64,000 bases of DNA from Tanypteryx hageni (Eukaryota > Arthropoda > Insecta > Odonata > Petaluridae): contig CM054118.1 of assembly GCA_028673005.1 (NCBI GenBank), positions 6,350,410 to 6,414,409 of the forward strand, given 5' to 3'. Below the pieces are notes generated by a model. It saw only the letters and a program-made list of their open reading frames with translations. It was not told the DNA's origin and searched no databases. Below are positions 21,081 through 32,450 of this stretch, in pieces. The position numbers and the translations under genes were made by a program. Every line of letters begins with the position of its first letter. The first letter of the stretch is position 1.

Positions 21081-22162
21081 CTTCTTGGTATATATTTCAG
21101 ATGTGGTCTGTTTGCGTTTTGCCGCCCGCCGGGTTCTCGCGAGATTTTCTTGGATATTAAAGCCATTTTCAGGCAAACCGTACAACATATCGTCTCAAAA
21201 TAAAAACCGAATATATATTTCAACATCGCTGATCATTTCATTTGCTCATTGTACCATCTTAATATCATAGAACGTAAGTTAGCCAGAGACTGAAAATATC
21301 GTGTCATATTTCGAAATTTTCTAGTGATGGCGATGATTTTTAATTTTTAAAAGTGTAAAATTGAAACATATATCACTTATAAAACAACTTTCTGCCATTA
21401 GAACCATATGACAAGTAACACGAAAAATTTGGTTGACATTGGACATAAAGGGGAAGAGATATCGCAGTTTTAGTATTTTGGAAGTTTTCACTGCCGAAAC
21501 AGCGAAGATTATTTTGTTATTACGAACTTTGAGTGGTTTCTTTTCAGTTTAAAATTGTGATTATTGTTTAGTACGATAAAACAATATATTTCTTCTGCGA
21601 AATAAATAAAATAATCTTAAATAGAACGAAAACAGAGCAATATTTAGTATTTTAATGTGATTTTTAATCATAATACTCGGATCGACGAATTGAGAGGGGC
21701 TGCGGCGAGGCTAGCTTTAGAGAGAGATAGATGTATAGGAAAGAATACACGGGAAAGAGAGAGAGAGATCTCCCATAAGAGCCTGTACTGCTAGGACTTC
21801 GTGAGACGAGCAATAGAATGCACCTCGCTGTGGGCTCGTGAGGCAAAGGGAATTCGTGAACTTCAGCGGCGTAAGCAATTGGCAACACAGCACACACAAC
21901 TCGATGTTTGCAAGGGAGAGGCCTCAGTTTTCGTGTGCGAAGGACTCATCTCCTTCATTCTTATTGGTTCCCTCAAGGTCACGCTTTCGGAAGCTTCCTT
22001 TTTTTATCTCTGTACAAATCTCCAAGTTATTTGAAACGCACTCACCGACCGAATGACGATATTAGGTAGGATGGATTTTACTCAGGACGGCAGAGGACGG
22101 AAGTTTGCGGCTCATGCTACATACCATACCATAATCATGTCATCACTACCTCGCGCGTACCT
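20824..22162. other. No gene recognised; contains (TA)n
   Basis: A (TA)n microsatellite lies at about 21017-21081, broken by 'tgta'. It generates YIYIYI-type frames on both strands that are not genes. The part from 21700 to 22050 is less AT-rich with a (ga)n tract but shows no recognised coding. Confidence 0.5.
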
Positions 22163-24515
22163 ATCATTATATATCGACGACTCTTACAGAGGAGGAGGAT
22201 ATAACATACTAGTAGTTGGTGCTTGCATACTGCAACAATTTCATCTCAACATAAAAAAACATTCATTATTCATCTTTCATCATTACACATATATTTTTAA
22301 TTCTAAATATTTCACCTCCGCAGCGATTTTCGTTTTTCCCACATGTAAAAATAATAGTTTAAAACAATCTCCAAATGTCGCAATTTTAAAAATTTTACAC
22401 TTTCTTCATTATAAGGTTCTAATGCTACACATTTTAGCAAAATTTTTAAGTTGTTGCACTTCTAGAAATAAAATAATATTTTTCTAATTGTTTAAATTTA
22501 AATAATTTTTAACGGCCGTCGCAACTCAGATATGGTAAAATTGAAATGTTTATTTGCACAAATTCACTACTAAAAAAAAGTTCAACTCTGTAGCACATGC
22601 GGAAATACATAAACCTTGAAATTTTGTTTAAACAATTGCGAATTTTTAGCGGCCACATTGTTGCACTTTTTCAAGATTTTCGTTTTTTCTAGTCGGTTTT
22701 GCACAAAATGTTACCTAATAAAAAAATTTCGAATCTCCTGCACATCTGGAAGTGCCTAAACATTAGTATCCTCCTGTTATATCCTCCTCTGTAAGAGTCG
22801 TCGATATATAATGATATATAACAGGAGGATACTAATGTTTAGGCACTTCCAGATGTGCTGGAGATTCGAAATTTTTTTCTTAGGTAGGATTTTGTGCAAA
22901 ACCGACTAGAAAAAACGAAAATCTTGAAAAAGTGCAACAATGTGGCCGCTAAAAATTCGCAATTGTTTAAACAAAATTTCAAGGTTTATGTATTTCCGCA
23001 TGTGCTACAGAGTTGAACTTTTTTTATAAGTAGAATTCTTAAAAAAACGAAGTAGGGATTATACAAATTTTGATATTTTAATTTGTTTGGCAGTTAAAAA
23101 TTATTAAAGTTTAAACAAATAGATAGCTGTTTAGGTACTAAGAGATGATCTAGGAAGCTGAAATTTTCAAATTATTTACAGAGTAGTAAATTTGCACAAA
23201 TAAACATTTCAATTTTACCATATATGAATTGCGGCGGCCGTTAAAAATTATTTAAATTTAAACAATTAGAAAAATATTATTTTACTTATAGAAGTGCTAC
23301 AACTTAAAAATTTGGCTAAAATGTGTAGCATTAGCACCCCATAATGGAGAAAGTGTAAAATTTTTAAAATTGCAACATTTGGGGATTGTTTTAAAATATT
23401 AATTTTACATGTGGGAAAAACGAAAATCGCTGCGGAGGTGAAATATTTAGAATTAAAAATATATGTGTAATGATGAAAGATGAATAATGAATGTTTTTTT
23501 ATGTTGAAATGAAATGCTTGCAGTATGCAAGCACCAACTACTATCATTATATATCGACGACTCTTACAGAGGAGGATATATATAACATATAGGAGGATAC
23601 TAATGTCCAGCCCAAACTACAAGAGCTAGAGAGCTGAAAGTTTTAGTTTTAGTAGATATGATAAAGAAACCTACAGATAAAATAAGACTTCTAACCTAAG
23701 TGACATGAGTTCGATTCCAGAAATTCCGAAAGTTGCGATTTTTCCCATAAGAAAAGCATTGCGACATTTTTGTAAATTAATTATTGGTACTTGCCGATAA
23801 TCTAGAAAGATGAAATTTTCAGTGTTGCTAGATGGCCGCAATATTTATTAGGAATTATTGTCACTTTTGCTTACAGTTTTTTGGGTTCGACTCAAGAGAC
23901 CCCGGAATATCTCCCATAAGTTAACATGGGAAAACGCAATCCAGTGTGTAGACCAATCTAATAAATTTATGAAGCTGAAATTATGCGAGATTATAGAACT
24001 TTTCACATAACCAACTATAAAAATCGAAAATTTTAAAATTGTTAATTTATAGGGGTTGTTCTAACCCCATTTGAACATTAAAGTTTAATAATTTTTTAGG
24101 TACTACGGGAAGAGCTTGGAAGCTGCAATTTTCAAATTATTTACAGAACAGTGCATTTGCACAAATAAACATTTCAATCTCTCCATATATATATTGCGGC
24201 AACCGTTAAAAATGTTTAAATTGAAACAATTAGAAAAATATTATTTTACTTATAGAAGTGCTACAACTTTAAAATTTGTCTAAAGGGTGTAGCATTAGTA
24301 CCCCATAATGGAGAAAATGTAAAAATTTTACAATTAAAACATTTGGGGATTGTTTTAAACTATTATTTTTTATGTGGAAAAAACGAAAATCGCTGCGAAG
24401 GTGAAATCTTTAGAATTAAAAGAATATTTGTAATGATGAAATGTCTGTCTGAAAAATGAATGTTTTTTCAAGGTGAGATGAAATGCTTGCAGTATGCAAG
24501 CACCAACTACTAGTA
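22163..24515. repeat. Three-unit palindromic/tandem repeat (one inverted, two direct)
   Basis: A linker of about 33 bp (atcattatatatcgacgact, then cttacagaggagga) occurs at 22163-22197 (+), 22783-22815 (-) and 23543-23577 (+). Between the first two is unit 1 in minus orientation. Unit 2 runs 22816-23542 in plus. Unit 3 runs about 23590-24515 in plus, and its 3' 400 bp matches unit 2. Each unit opens 'ggaggatactaatgt' and closes 'gcaagcaccaactacta'. Units 1 and 2 form a giant palindrome centred near 22800; unit 1 lacks about 165 bp present in unit 2 at 23045-23210. No transposase or known terminus is visible. Confidence 0.75.
22216..22487 (+). other. Open frame shared by the repeat units
   Basis: In unit 1 the plus strand, and in unit 2 the minus strand (23547-23266), encode matching peptides of about 90 residues (shared VVGACILQ, IKKHSLFIFHHY, PNVAILKILHFLHY). 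Unit 3 has a third, shorter relative (24600-24370, minus). The frame is rich in F, H, I and L. It has no recognised domain. Conservation can be explained by DNA similarity of the units, so coding status is doubtful. Confidence 0.25.
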
Positions 24516-25500
24516 TATTATACTCCGGGTTCGAGGATAATATTAATATACCCGGAACACAATTATCATACCGAAAAACCCTCATTACGTCTAGTTTCAA
24601 TGACGCAAAAGGAAAAAATATTCGATTATATCCCGCGATGGAGTATTTGGAGTATCGTAAAAGCGATATATCGTACTATAAACGAACGCACATACCATAA
24701 AACAGCTAAACAGCCGGTTATGTCTCTCACCCTATTAAAAATGTCTTCCCTCCCCTAAGTTGGTACATTAATAAATAAATTCATGTAATTTTAATAGAAT
24801 GACTTCAATACTGCAAAACAGGGAAATATTAAATTTATATTTACTAATATTTACTGATTCATTTGCTGACCAATTTCAATTAATCAAAAAGAAAAATTTT
24901 TGAAAACAACTCACCTGAGTTAAGTAGTTATAACCTTTACGTTTATGTTCATATTTTCTTCATTTATTTCTTTTCGTTTGCAAAATGCCGCATGTACACG
25001 CAAGGAAAGTAAACGTATTTTCGAAATTATAGCAGATATTATTTACTTTAGTTGATACGAAGTGAAGTAAATTACAACTTTCTTGTTTGATTTTCTTGAA
25101 AAAGGTTACTACTACAATAAAAAAATGCTAAGAAAAATAAACATTTTTCTTGACTATATCTACAAGTTTTGTCTGAAAACCTTTTTGATATGATCAGTAT
25201 TTGGTGATATAAGAAGGAAAGTTTGTTTTTTGTTTCTTGTAAAGTGGCACCCCTGATTTGGCAATGTGAATAATTTATACCTTTTTATTACTCCCGCTGC
25301 ACATAAGTCCTTAACACCAAATTACGTGAAAATCCGTTTGGTAGAAGCCGAGAAGGGACATGCGCACCGACGGACGGTTTTAAGGACGGATCGGAAAAAA
25401 AACGATCCCATATTTACCCGCCCAATCGCCTCTATCGCGCAAAGAGATTTATTTCCCTCTTGTCCTATTATATGAAAATTTCAGGCTAAAGTTTCTTCTT
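24516..25500. other. No gene recognised
   Basis: AT-rich. Near 25310-25400 there is 'ccaaattacgtgaaaatccg' and a (cgga) motif similar to the end of the tandem repeat at 13990, suggesting a fragment of that family. Confidence 0.4.
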
Positions 25501-26693
25501 TTATATTTTTACTTGCTGCATAAGTAGTATAGGGGAAAGTATTGTTTTCATAAGAATAATCGATTTCGATATTTCAACGGAAATACACGTATCGAAGACT
25601 GAACGTTTTTGGCTATTTTTTCGATTGTCTCTTTGTGTGTTTATGTGATAGAAATTTTGTGGGTGCAACTCAGAATCTAATACTCCGATCATAATAAAAT
25701 TTGTAGGCGACATTTGTATTAGAACGTCAAGAAATGGTTAGATTTTAGCTAAAATCGGTATGCCAGAAGTGGATTTTTATTTTTGTTACTTATCCATTTT
25801 CTACCTTCTCCATTTAAGAAGTACAGAGAAAGTATTGTTTTCATGAAAAAATCGAATTCGAGATTTCAACGGAAATACGTTTCCAAGACTTATGAACACG
25901 TTTAGACTATTTTCTCAATGATGTGTGTGTCTGTGACCGGATTATTGTGGGCACTCGAACTCAAAAACCATTAATCAGATCACTGCGAAATTCTGTATTT
26001 GATATTTATATTAAAGGGAAAAGAAATTTTTAGTTTTTAGTAAAAATCAGTCAACCGGAAGTGGACGTTTTCCTCTTGTCATTTTTCCGTTTTTTGAGAT
26101 ATTTGCTTTAATACTTGATATATGTAAAATAGTACTAGAATAAAAGTTGTAGGAAATTACATTTAATATAACCTAGAAAATCTTTTCCCATATAATGCAT
26201 TTGTGAATAGATATTTTTAAAACTAAGTTTTTAACCGCCACAACACCACCTACCTCCGACTATTGTAAACACGTTTATCCTCTTAATTGTTGGCGCTTAG
26301 GGGATATATCCAATATCAGAAGGCTACGGCTTGTATATTTCTTTATCAAGTCAAAATTTTTCCCACAGTTCCTTAAAATATTTATTATCATTTAATCTAC
26401 TTGGAATTTTAGAAATTTTACAGGTATGGAGAAAGTCATGTGGTGGCCGAAGCTGATTTTTTAATTTTTACTTTAATATTTGATGAATGTGGAAATGTAT
26501 TAGAATAAAAGTTGTGGGTAATTTAATTGTCTAAAACGTTTGTTCGAAACATTTTCCCATATAACGACTCTTTAAGAGATATTTTTAAAATTGTATTTTT
26601 TAGCTGCTACCACCACACCACCTGGTGACGACTTTTGTAAACGTCTTAATAGCCCTCCTTTTTATGCGTAATTGATGGAGCATCCTGGCTATA

Positions 26694-28631
26694 TAAATTG
26701 AAGGTCAACAATAAGCAAGTTAGGAGTGCGCTTAGGCGTCAGAAAATACGCCACGCAAAAAAAATATGCCGTATGCATCATCCGATGAGTATAGAGCAGC
26801 TAAAGTTCAGACGCATAAGGAATCCCGCGCCAAAAGCAAGAAATTCTATGCGCAGGGCTTTTACTAATTTCCGGAATAAGGTGTTAAATAATTATTTGAA
26901 CGAGGACCCTAAAGCGTTTTAGTCCTATGTGAGAGAGGTCCAAGGTAGAGGCCCTACCATACCTTCCCTGCGTAATGACTCGGGTGCCGTTATTCATGAT
27001 AGCGTAGAGAAAGCCAACCTTTTAAGCGGTCATTTTGTAAAAGCATTTGAAGCCGTCAGCGACCATTGCTTACATTATGCATCCGCAATAGGGAGGGACC
27101 TGATGGAAGATATAGTATTTTCTGAGGTGGGGATAGCAAAGCAATTAAGTTCCATCAGACATAACAAAGCCACAAGCCCCGAAGAAATTTTTGCTCGCGT
27201 TTTAAAAGAATTAGCTGAAGAAATAGCACCTTTTCTTCGGATAATATTCGACAAATGCATTTCCTGCGCAGAGGTCTCTAACGACTGTAAGTTACCTCAC
27301 GTTATCTCAATTCATAAGGACGGCGACAAGGCTAGCCCAGAAAATTCCAGGCCGATTTCTTTAACTTCGATAACGTGTAAGATTCTCAAGCATATACTCG
27401 TTAGCAACATAATGAGATTTATTGATAGTAATTCATTGTTAGATGATTGTCAACACGGATTCAGGAAAGATAGGTCTTGTGATACTCAGCTCGGTCTTTT
27501 TGTAAATTGTACACTGAGAAGCGGAGAAAAGAATACGCAGGTCGATGCCGTCTTCTTAGATTTTAGGAAAGCCTTTGATAAGGTACCTCACAGGAAGTTA
27601 ATAACGAAATTAGAAACCTTAGGCGTTAATTCTAAAATTGTTAGTTGGATCCGTGAATTTTTAAATCATAGGAAACTGAAGGTTGTTATAGATGGGAAAC
27701 CTTCGAACTTAGTGGAGGTTGTCTCTGGCGTTCCGCAGGGTAGTGTGATTGGTCCGTTATTATTTCTAATTTATATGAACGATATAAGCTCCGTAGTCAG
27801 AAGTAAAATTAGGCTTTTCGCGGACGACACCGTCATTTATAGAGAAATAAGCAATCCGGAAGACCACCAGTATCTCTAAAGTGACCTAGAAGCTATTTCT
27901 GCATGGTGAAAAGAATGGCAGTTAGAGATCAACCAAAAGAAAAGCTGCGTCATCAACTTCTGGAGAACCAAGAGTATCTCGTTGGATGTTAATTATTCGT
28001 TGGACGGAGTAGAGATTCTAGTTTCAGACTCCATTAAATATCTCGGAGTCACGATCCATCGTGATCTCTCGTGGGACACCCACATTCGCCGATCGATAGG
28101 TGCCGCTAACAAAAAGCTGGCCTTTATAGGAAGAATAGTTCGAAATAGCTCAGAAAAGTGAAAGAATTATGTTATTTATCATTGGGCAGGTCGAATATGC
28201 GTCAGCTGTGTGGGATCCCTACGAAAAGGAACTCACTAACGAGATAGAAAAGGTTCAGCGCAGGGCAGCTAGATTTGTAAAGAGGAATTGCGATAGTAAA
28301 AAAAGCCTAACATTAATAGCAAATCTGTAATGGACATTGTTAGAGGAAGGTGGGCTCCAGACCAGATTTAAATTACTGGAAACATTTATGTCGGAGGGAC
28401 TACCAAATGAGGTAGTAGGGCTTATCAGAAGCCCGTCGTATCTCGGAAGGCACGACAGTGAGGAAAAGATTCGTGAGATCGACTGTAGAACGGAGCGATA
28501 TAGAGGATCGTTTTTCCTAGGACGATAAGAGAACATGATAGGAAAAGGAAACTTAGGAAAACTATGGACCTTTGATGCACTGCACCCCTGCCATCCACCA
28601 AAAATGTGACTTGCAGTGTATCGTGTAGATG
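26694..28631 (+). mobile_element. CR1/jockey-like LINE inserted in a family A copy
   Basis: Family A sequence stops at 'ggctatat' (to about 26693) and resumes at 'tatccaatatc' (28632), exactly where other copies read ggctatatccaatatc. The inserted 1.9 kb is a 5'-truncated LINE in plus orientation. The order of events is therefore certain: family A first, LINE second. Confidence 0.85.
26698..28530 (+). pseudogene. CR1/jockey-like reverse transcriptase with several stops
   Basis: One frame runs from 26698 to about 28160 with stops at 26920 (TAG), 27877 (TAA, probably from CAA), near 27907 (TGA) and near 28159. A frameshift then carries it to 28530. Landmarks: basic N-terminal linker, SIRHNKATSPEEIFARVL, HGFRKDRSCDTQL, VFLDFRKAFDKVPH (first catalytic Asp), GVPQGSVIGPLLFLIYMNDI, and FADD at 27817-27828 (catalytic Asp pair). 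Then follow SIKYLGVTIHRDLSWDTHI and a C-terminal region with EKVQRRAARFVKRN. The N-terminal endonuclease is absent. The motifs fit the CR1/jockey superfamily, which copies its RNA at a nicked target. Dead copy. Its motifs differ clearly from the RTE-like LINEs in this window. Confidence 0.9.
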
Positions 28632-29654
28632 TATCCAATATCACATGGCTGCACTATGAGTTTATTTCTGTCCTTTGTAAGGTATTTGAGTTTTTCTCGC
28701 AGTTCCTTAAAATATTTATTATCATTTGATGTATTTGGAATTTTTAGTAATCTTACAAGTAAGGAAAAAGTCATGTGGTGACCACATCAAATTTTTACTT
28801 TCTCCATATACGAAGTATAGAGAAAGTATTGTTTTCATGAAAAAATTGAATTCGTGATTTCAACGGAAATACATGTTTTAAGGTTCCCTGAACACGTTTT
28901 GACTATTTTCTCGATGATGTCTGTGTGTCTGTCAGCCTGTCTGTATGTATGTGATAGATTTTTGTGGGCGCTCTAACTAAAAACTATTAATCAAGTCAAC
29001 GCAAATTTTATATTTAACATTTTTATAAAAGTTAGAAGATCTATTTTGTTTTTGGTAATAATAGGTCGACTGGAAGTGGGTGTTTACTCTTGTCACTTAT
29101 CCGTTATTATGAAATAGTTGCTTTAACATTTGATATATGTGAAAATGCATTGGAATAAAAGTTGTAGAAACTTTTATTTTCTACAACCTTTGTTTGATAC
29201 ATTTTTCCATATAATGCATTGTTTGAGAGATGTTTTATATATTTAACTGCCACCACCACGCCATCTACCGAAGAATATTGTTAACAATTGACGCTTAGAT
29301 ACGTCTTATTGTTAGTAACGCTCCTTTTTATTTTCTTAATAGTCAACCGGAAGTAAATATTGACAACGATCCTTGAGCTAACTACATGCAATTTGCCATA
29401 TAAATATGGAGAGAGTCACGTGGTACCCACATCAGTTTATTTATAATACCATCCAGCCATGATTCTCAAAATAACCTCCCCCGGCTCCATCTAAGTAAAT
29501 TACGCGGAATTACTTGATCGAGGGAAATACTGTGGATCCTGATCTTCATCTGATCTTACTCCCACGCCATTAAGCTCAGGGTCAACCGAAATTCTATATA
29601 CTTTCTTCCAACGCCGCCTACGCCTCGCTACAGGCCACGGTCCTCATTCAGGCG

Positions 29655-30299
29655 GAGTCGAAGGATACCGCATTTATTCCTCCCTTATCTGTTCTCCCTC
29701 TCTCATTTCTCTTTCCTCCCTCCCTCCATCTCTCATCCCTATACCTCACGCTTTCTTTCTCTCCTCCGTCTTTCTTTCTCTCCTCCCTCTTTCTTTCTCT
29801 ACCTCTTCGCTCTTTCTCTCCTTCCTCTCCCTCCTTCATTTCTCTCTGCTATCTCTCCCTCCATTTCCTTCTCATCCATCTCTCCCTTCCTGCCACCGCC
29901 TCCCCTCTGCCTCCCTCTTATCTATTTCATCCTTCCCTCTTCCCCCTCTTTATCTCCCTCCTCTCTTAATTTTTCTCTCTCACGTCCTCTTTCTTTCCAC
30001 TCTCCCTTCCCTTTCTCTCTCTCACATTCTCTCTTGTTCCTCGCTCTATTTCCGCACTCTCCATCCTTCTCTACTTCTCCCTCTCTTTCCATCTCTACTT
30101 CTCCCTCTCTTTCAATCTCTACCTCTTCCTCTCTCTCCATCTCTACTTCTCCCTGTCTCTCCATCTCTACTTCTCCCTCTCTTCATCTCTACTTCTCCCT
30201 CCCATCTCTACTTCTCTTTCTCTCTTCATCTCTACTTCTCCTTCTCTCTTTCCATCTCTACTTCTCCCTCTCTCTCCATCTCTACTTCTCCCTCTCTTT
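29655..30299. repeat. CT-rich irregular satellite leading into the regular array
   Basis: Almost pure pyrimidine on the plus strand (ctctcc, ttcctc, tttctctc) with irregular spacing. From about 30060 it passes into regular 'ccatctctacttctccc' units. Confidence 0.75.
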
Positions 30300-32440
30300 C
30301 CATCTCTACTTCTTCCTCTCTCCATCTCTATCTCTCCTCTCTCCATCTCTACTTCTCCCTCTATCTCTATCTCCATCTCTACTTCTCCCTCTCTTTCCAT
30401 CTCTACTTCTCCCTCTCTCTCTCCATCTTCACTTCTCCCTCACTCTTCATCTCTACTTCTTCCTCTCTCCATCTCTATCTCTCCTCTTTCCATCTCTACT
30501 TCTCCCTGTATCTCTATCTTCACTTCTCCCTCTCTTTCCATCTCTACTTCTCCCTGTCTCTTCATCTCTACTTCTCCTTCCCATCTCTACTTCTCTTTCT
30601 CTTTCCATCTCTACTTCTCCCTCTTTCTCCATCTCTACTTCTCCCTCTCTTTCCATCTCTACTTCTTCCTCTCTCCATCTCTATCTCTCCTCTCTCCATC
30701 TCTACTTCTCCCTCTATCTCTATATCCATCTCTACTTCTCCCTCTCTTTCCATCTCTACTTATCCCTCTCTCTCTCCATCTTCACTTCTCCCTCACTCTT
30801 CATCTCTACTTCTTCCTCTCTCCATCTCTATCTCTCCTCTTTCCATCTCTACTTCTCCCTGTATCTCTATCTTCACTTCTCCCTCTCTTTCCATCTCTAC
30901 TTCTCCCTGTCTCTTCATCTCTACTTCTCCTTCCCATCTCTACTTCTCTTTCTCTTTCCATCTCTACTTCTCCCTCTTTCTCCATCTCTACTTCTCCCTC
31001 TCTTTCCATCTCTACTTCTTCCTCTCTCCATCTCTATCTCTCCTCTCTCCATCTCTACTTCTCCCTCTATCTCTATATCCATCTCTACTTCTCCCTCTCT
31101 TTCCATCTCTACTTATCCCTCTCTCTCTCCATCTTCACTTCTCCCTCACTCTTCATCTCTACTTCTTCCTCTCTCCATCTCTATCTCTCCTCTTTCCATC
31201 TCTACTTCTCCCTGTATCTCTATCTTCACTTCTCCCTCTCTTTCCATCTCTACTTCTCCCTGTCTCGTCATCTCTACTTCTCCTTCCCATCTCTACTTCT
31301 CTTTCTCTTTCCATCTCTACTTCTCCCTCTTTCTCCATCTCTACTTCTCCCTCTCTTTCCATCTCTACTTCTTCCTCTCTCCATCTCTATCTCTCCTCTC
31401 TCCATCTCTACTTCTCCCTCTATCTCTATATCCATCTCTACTTCTCCCTCTCTTTCCATCTCTACTTATCCCTCTCTCTCTCCATCTTCACTTCTCCCTC
31501 ACTCTTCATCTCTACTTCTTCCTCTCTCCATCTCTATCTCTCCTCTTTCCATCTCTACTTCTCCCTGTATCTCTATCTTCACTTCTCCCTCTCTTTCCAT
31601 CTCTACTTCTCCCTGTCTCTTCATCTCTACTTCTCCTTCCCATCTCTACTTCTCTTTCTCTTTCCATCTCTACTTCTCCCTCTTTCTCCATCTCTACTTC
31701 TCCCTCTCTTTCCATCTCTACTTCTTCCTCTCTCCATCTCTATCTCTCCTCTCTCCATCTCTACTTCTCCCTCTATCTCTATATCCATCTCTACTTCTCC
31801 CTCTCTTTCCATCTCTACTTATCCCTCTCTCTCTCCATCTTCACTTCTCCCTCACTCTTCATCTCTACTTCTTCCTCTCTCCATCTCTATCTCTCCTCTT
31901 TCCATCTCTACTTCTCCCTGTATCTCTATCTTCACTTCTCCCTCTCTTTCCATCTCTACTTCTCCCTGTCTCGTCATCTCTACTTCTCCTTCCCATCTCT
32001 ACTTCTCTTTCTCTTTCCATCTCTACTTCTCCCTCTTTCTCCATCTCTACTTCTCCCTCTCTTTCCATCTCTACTTCTTCCTCTCTCCATCTCTATCTCT
32101 CCTCTCTCCATCTCTACTTCTCCCTCTATCTCTATATCCATCTCTACTTCTCCCTCTCTTTCCATCTCTACTTATCCCTCTCTCTCTCCATCTTCACTTC
32201 TCCCTCACTCTTCATCTCTACTTCTTCCTCTCTCCATCTCTATCTCTCCTCTTTCCATCTCTACTTCTCCCTGTATCTCTATCTTCACTTCTCCCTCTCT
32301 TTCCATCTCTACTTCTCCCTGTCTCTTCATCTCTACTTCTCCTTCCCATCTCTACTTCTCTTTCTCTTTCCATCTCTACTTCTCCCTCTTTCTCCATCTC
32401 TATTTCTCCCTCTCTCTCCATCTCTACTTCTCTCTCTTTA
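30300..32440. repeat. CT-rich higher-order tandem repeat, 353-bp period, about six units
   Basis: The basic unit is about 20 to 24 bp (ccatctctacttctccctct and variants). Groups of these form a 353-bp unit repeated about six times; corresponding positions recur at exactly 353-bp steps, for example the minus-strand frame starts at 30656, 31009, 31362, 31715, 32068 (the sixth copy falls inside a longer frame). Units are nearly identical. A T/G difference at 31267 and 31973 (G) versus 30561, 30914, 31620 and 32326 (T) suggests a 706-bp sub-period. The plus strand lacks stops by composition, producing a 905-codon frame that is not a gene. Confidence 0.9.
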
Positions 32441-32450
32441 TCCATCCCGC

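Larger units (their letters stand above)
25505..29437 (+). repeat. Cluster of four head-to-tail family A repeats
   Basis: The copies are at about 25505-25790 (partial), 25798-26450 (full), 26457-26693 continued at 28632-28788 (split by a LINE), and 28795-29437 (full). A full copy begins near 'tactttctccatata' and ends 'ggagaaagtcatgtggtggc' (+ orientation). Both ends share the inverted core ACTTTCTCCATA, and the right end has a small palindrome TGTGGTGGCCACA. The interior has conserved blocks 'atttcaacggaaatac', a (tg)n tract, 'gctgccaccaccac', and 'ttgttaacaattgacgctt'. There are no coding frames. It behaves as a short non-autonomous DNA element, family unknown to me. Confidence 0.75.

Noticed and set aside
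20886..21226. Frames with YIYIYI runs on both strands
   Set aside because: They are translations of (TA)n.
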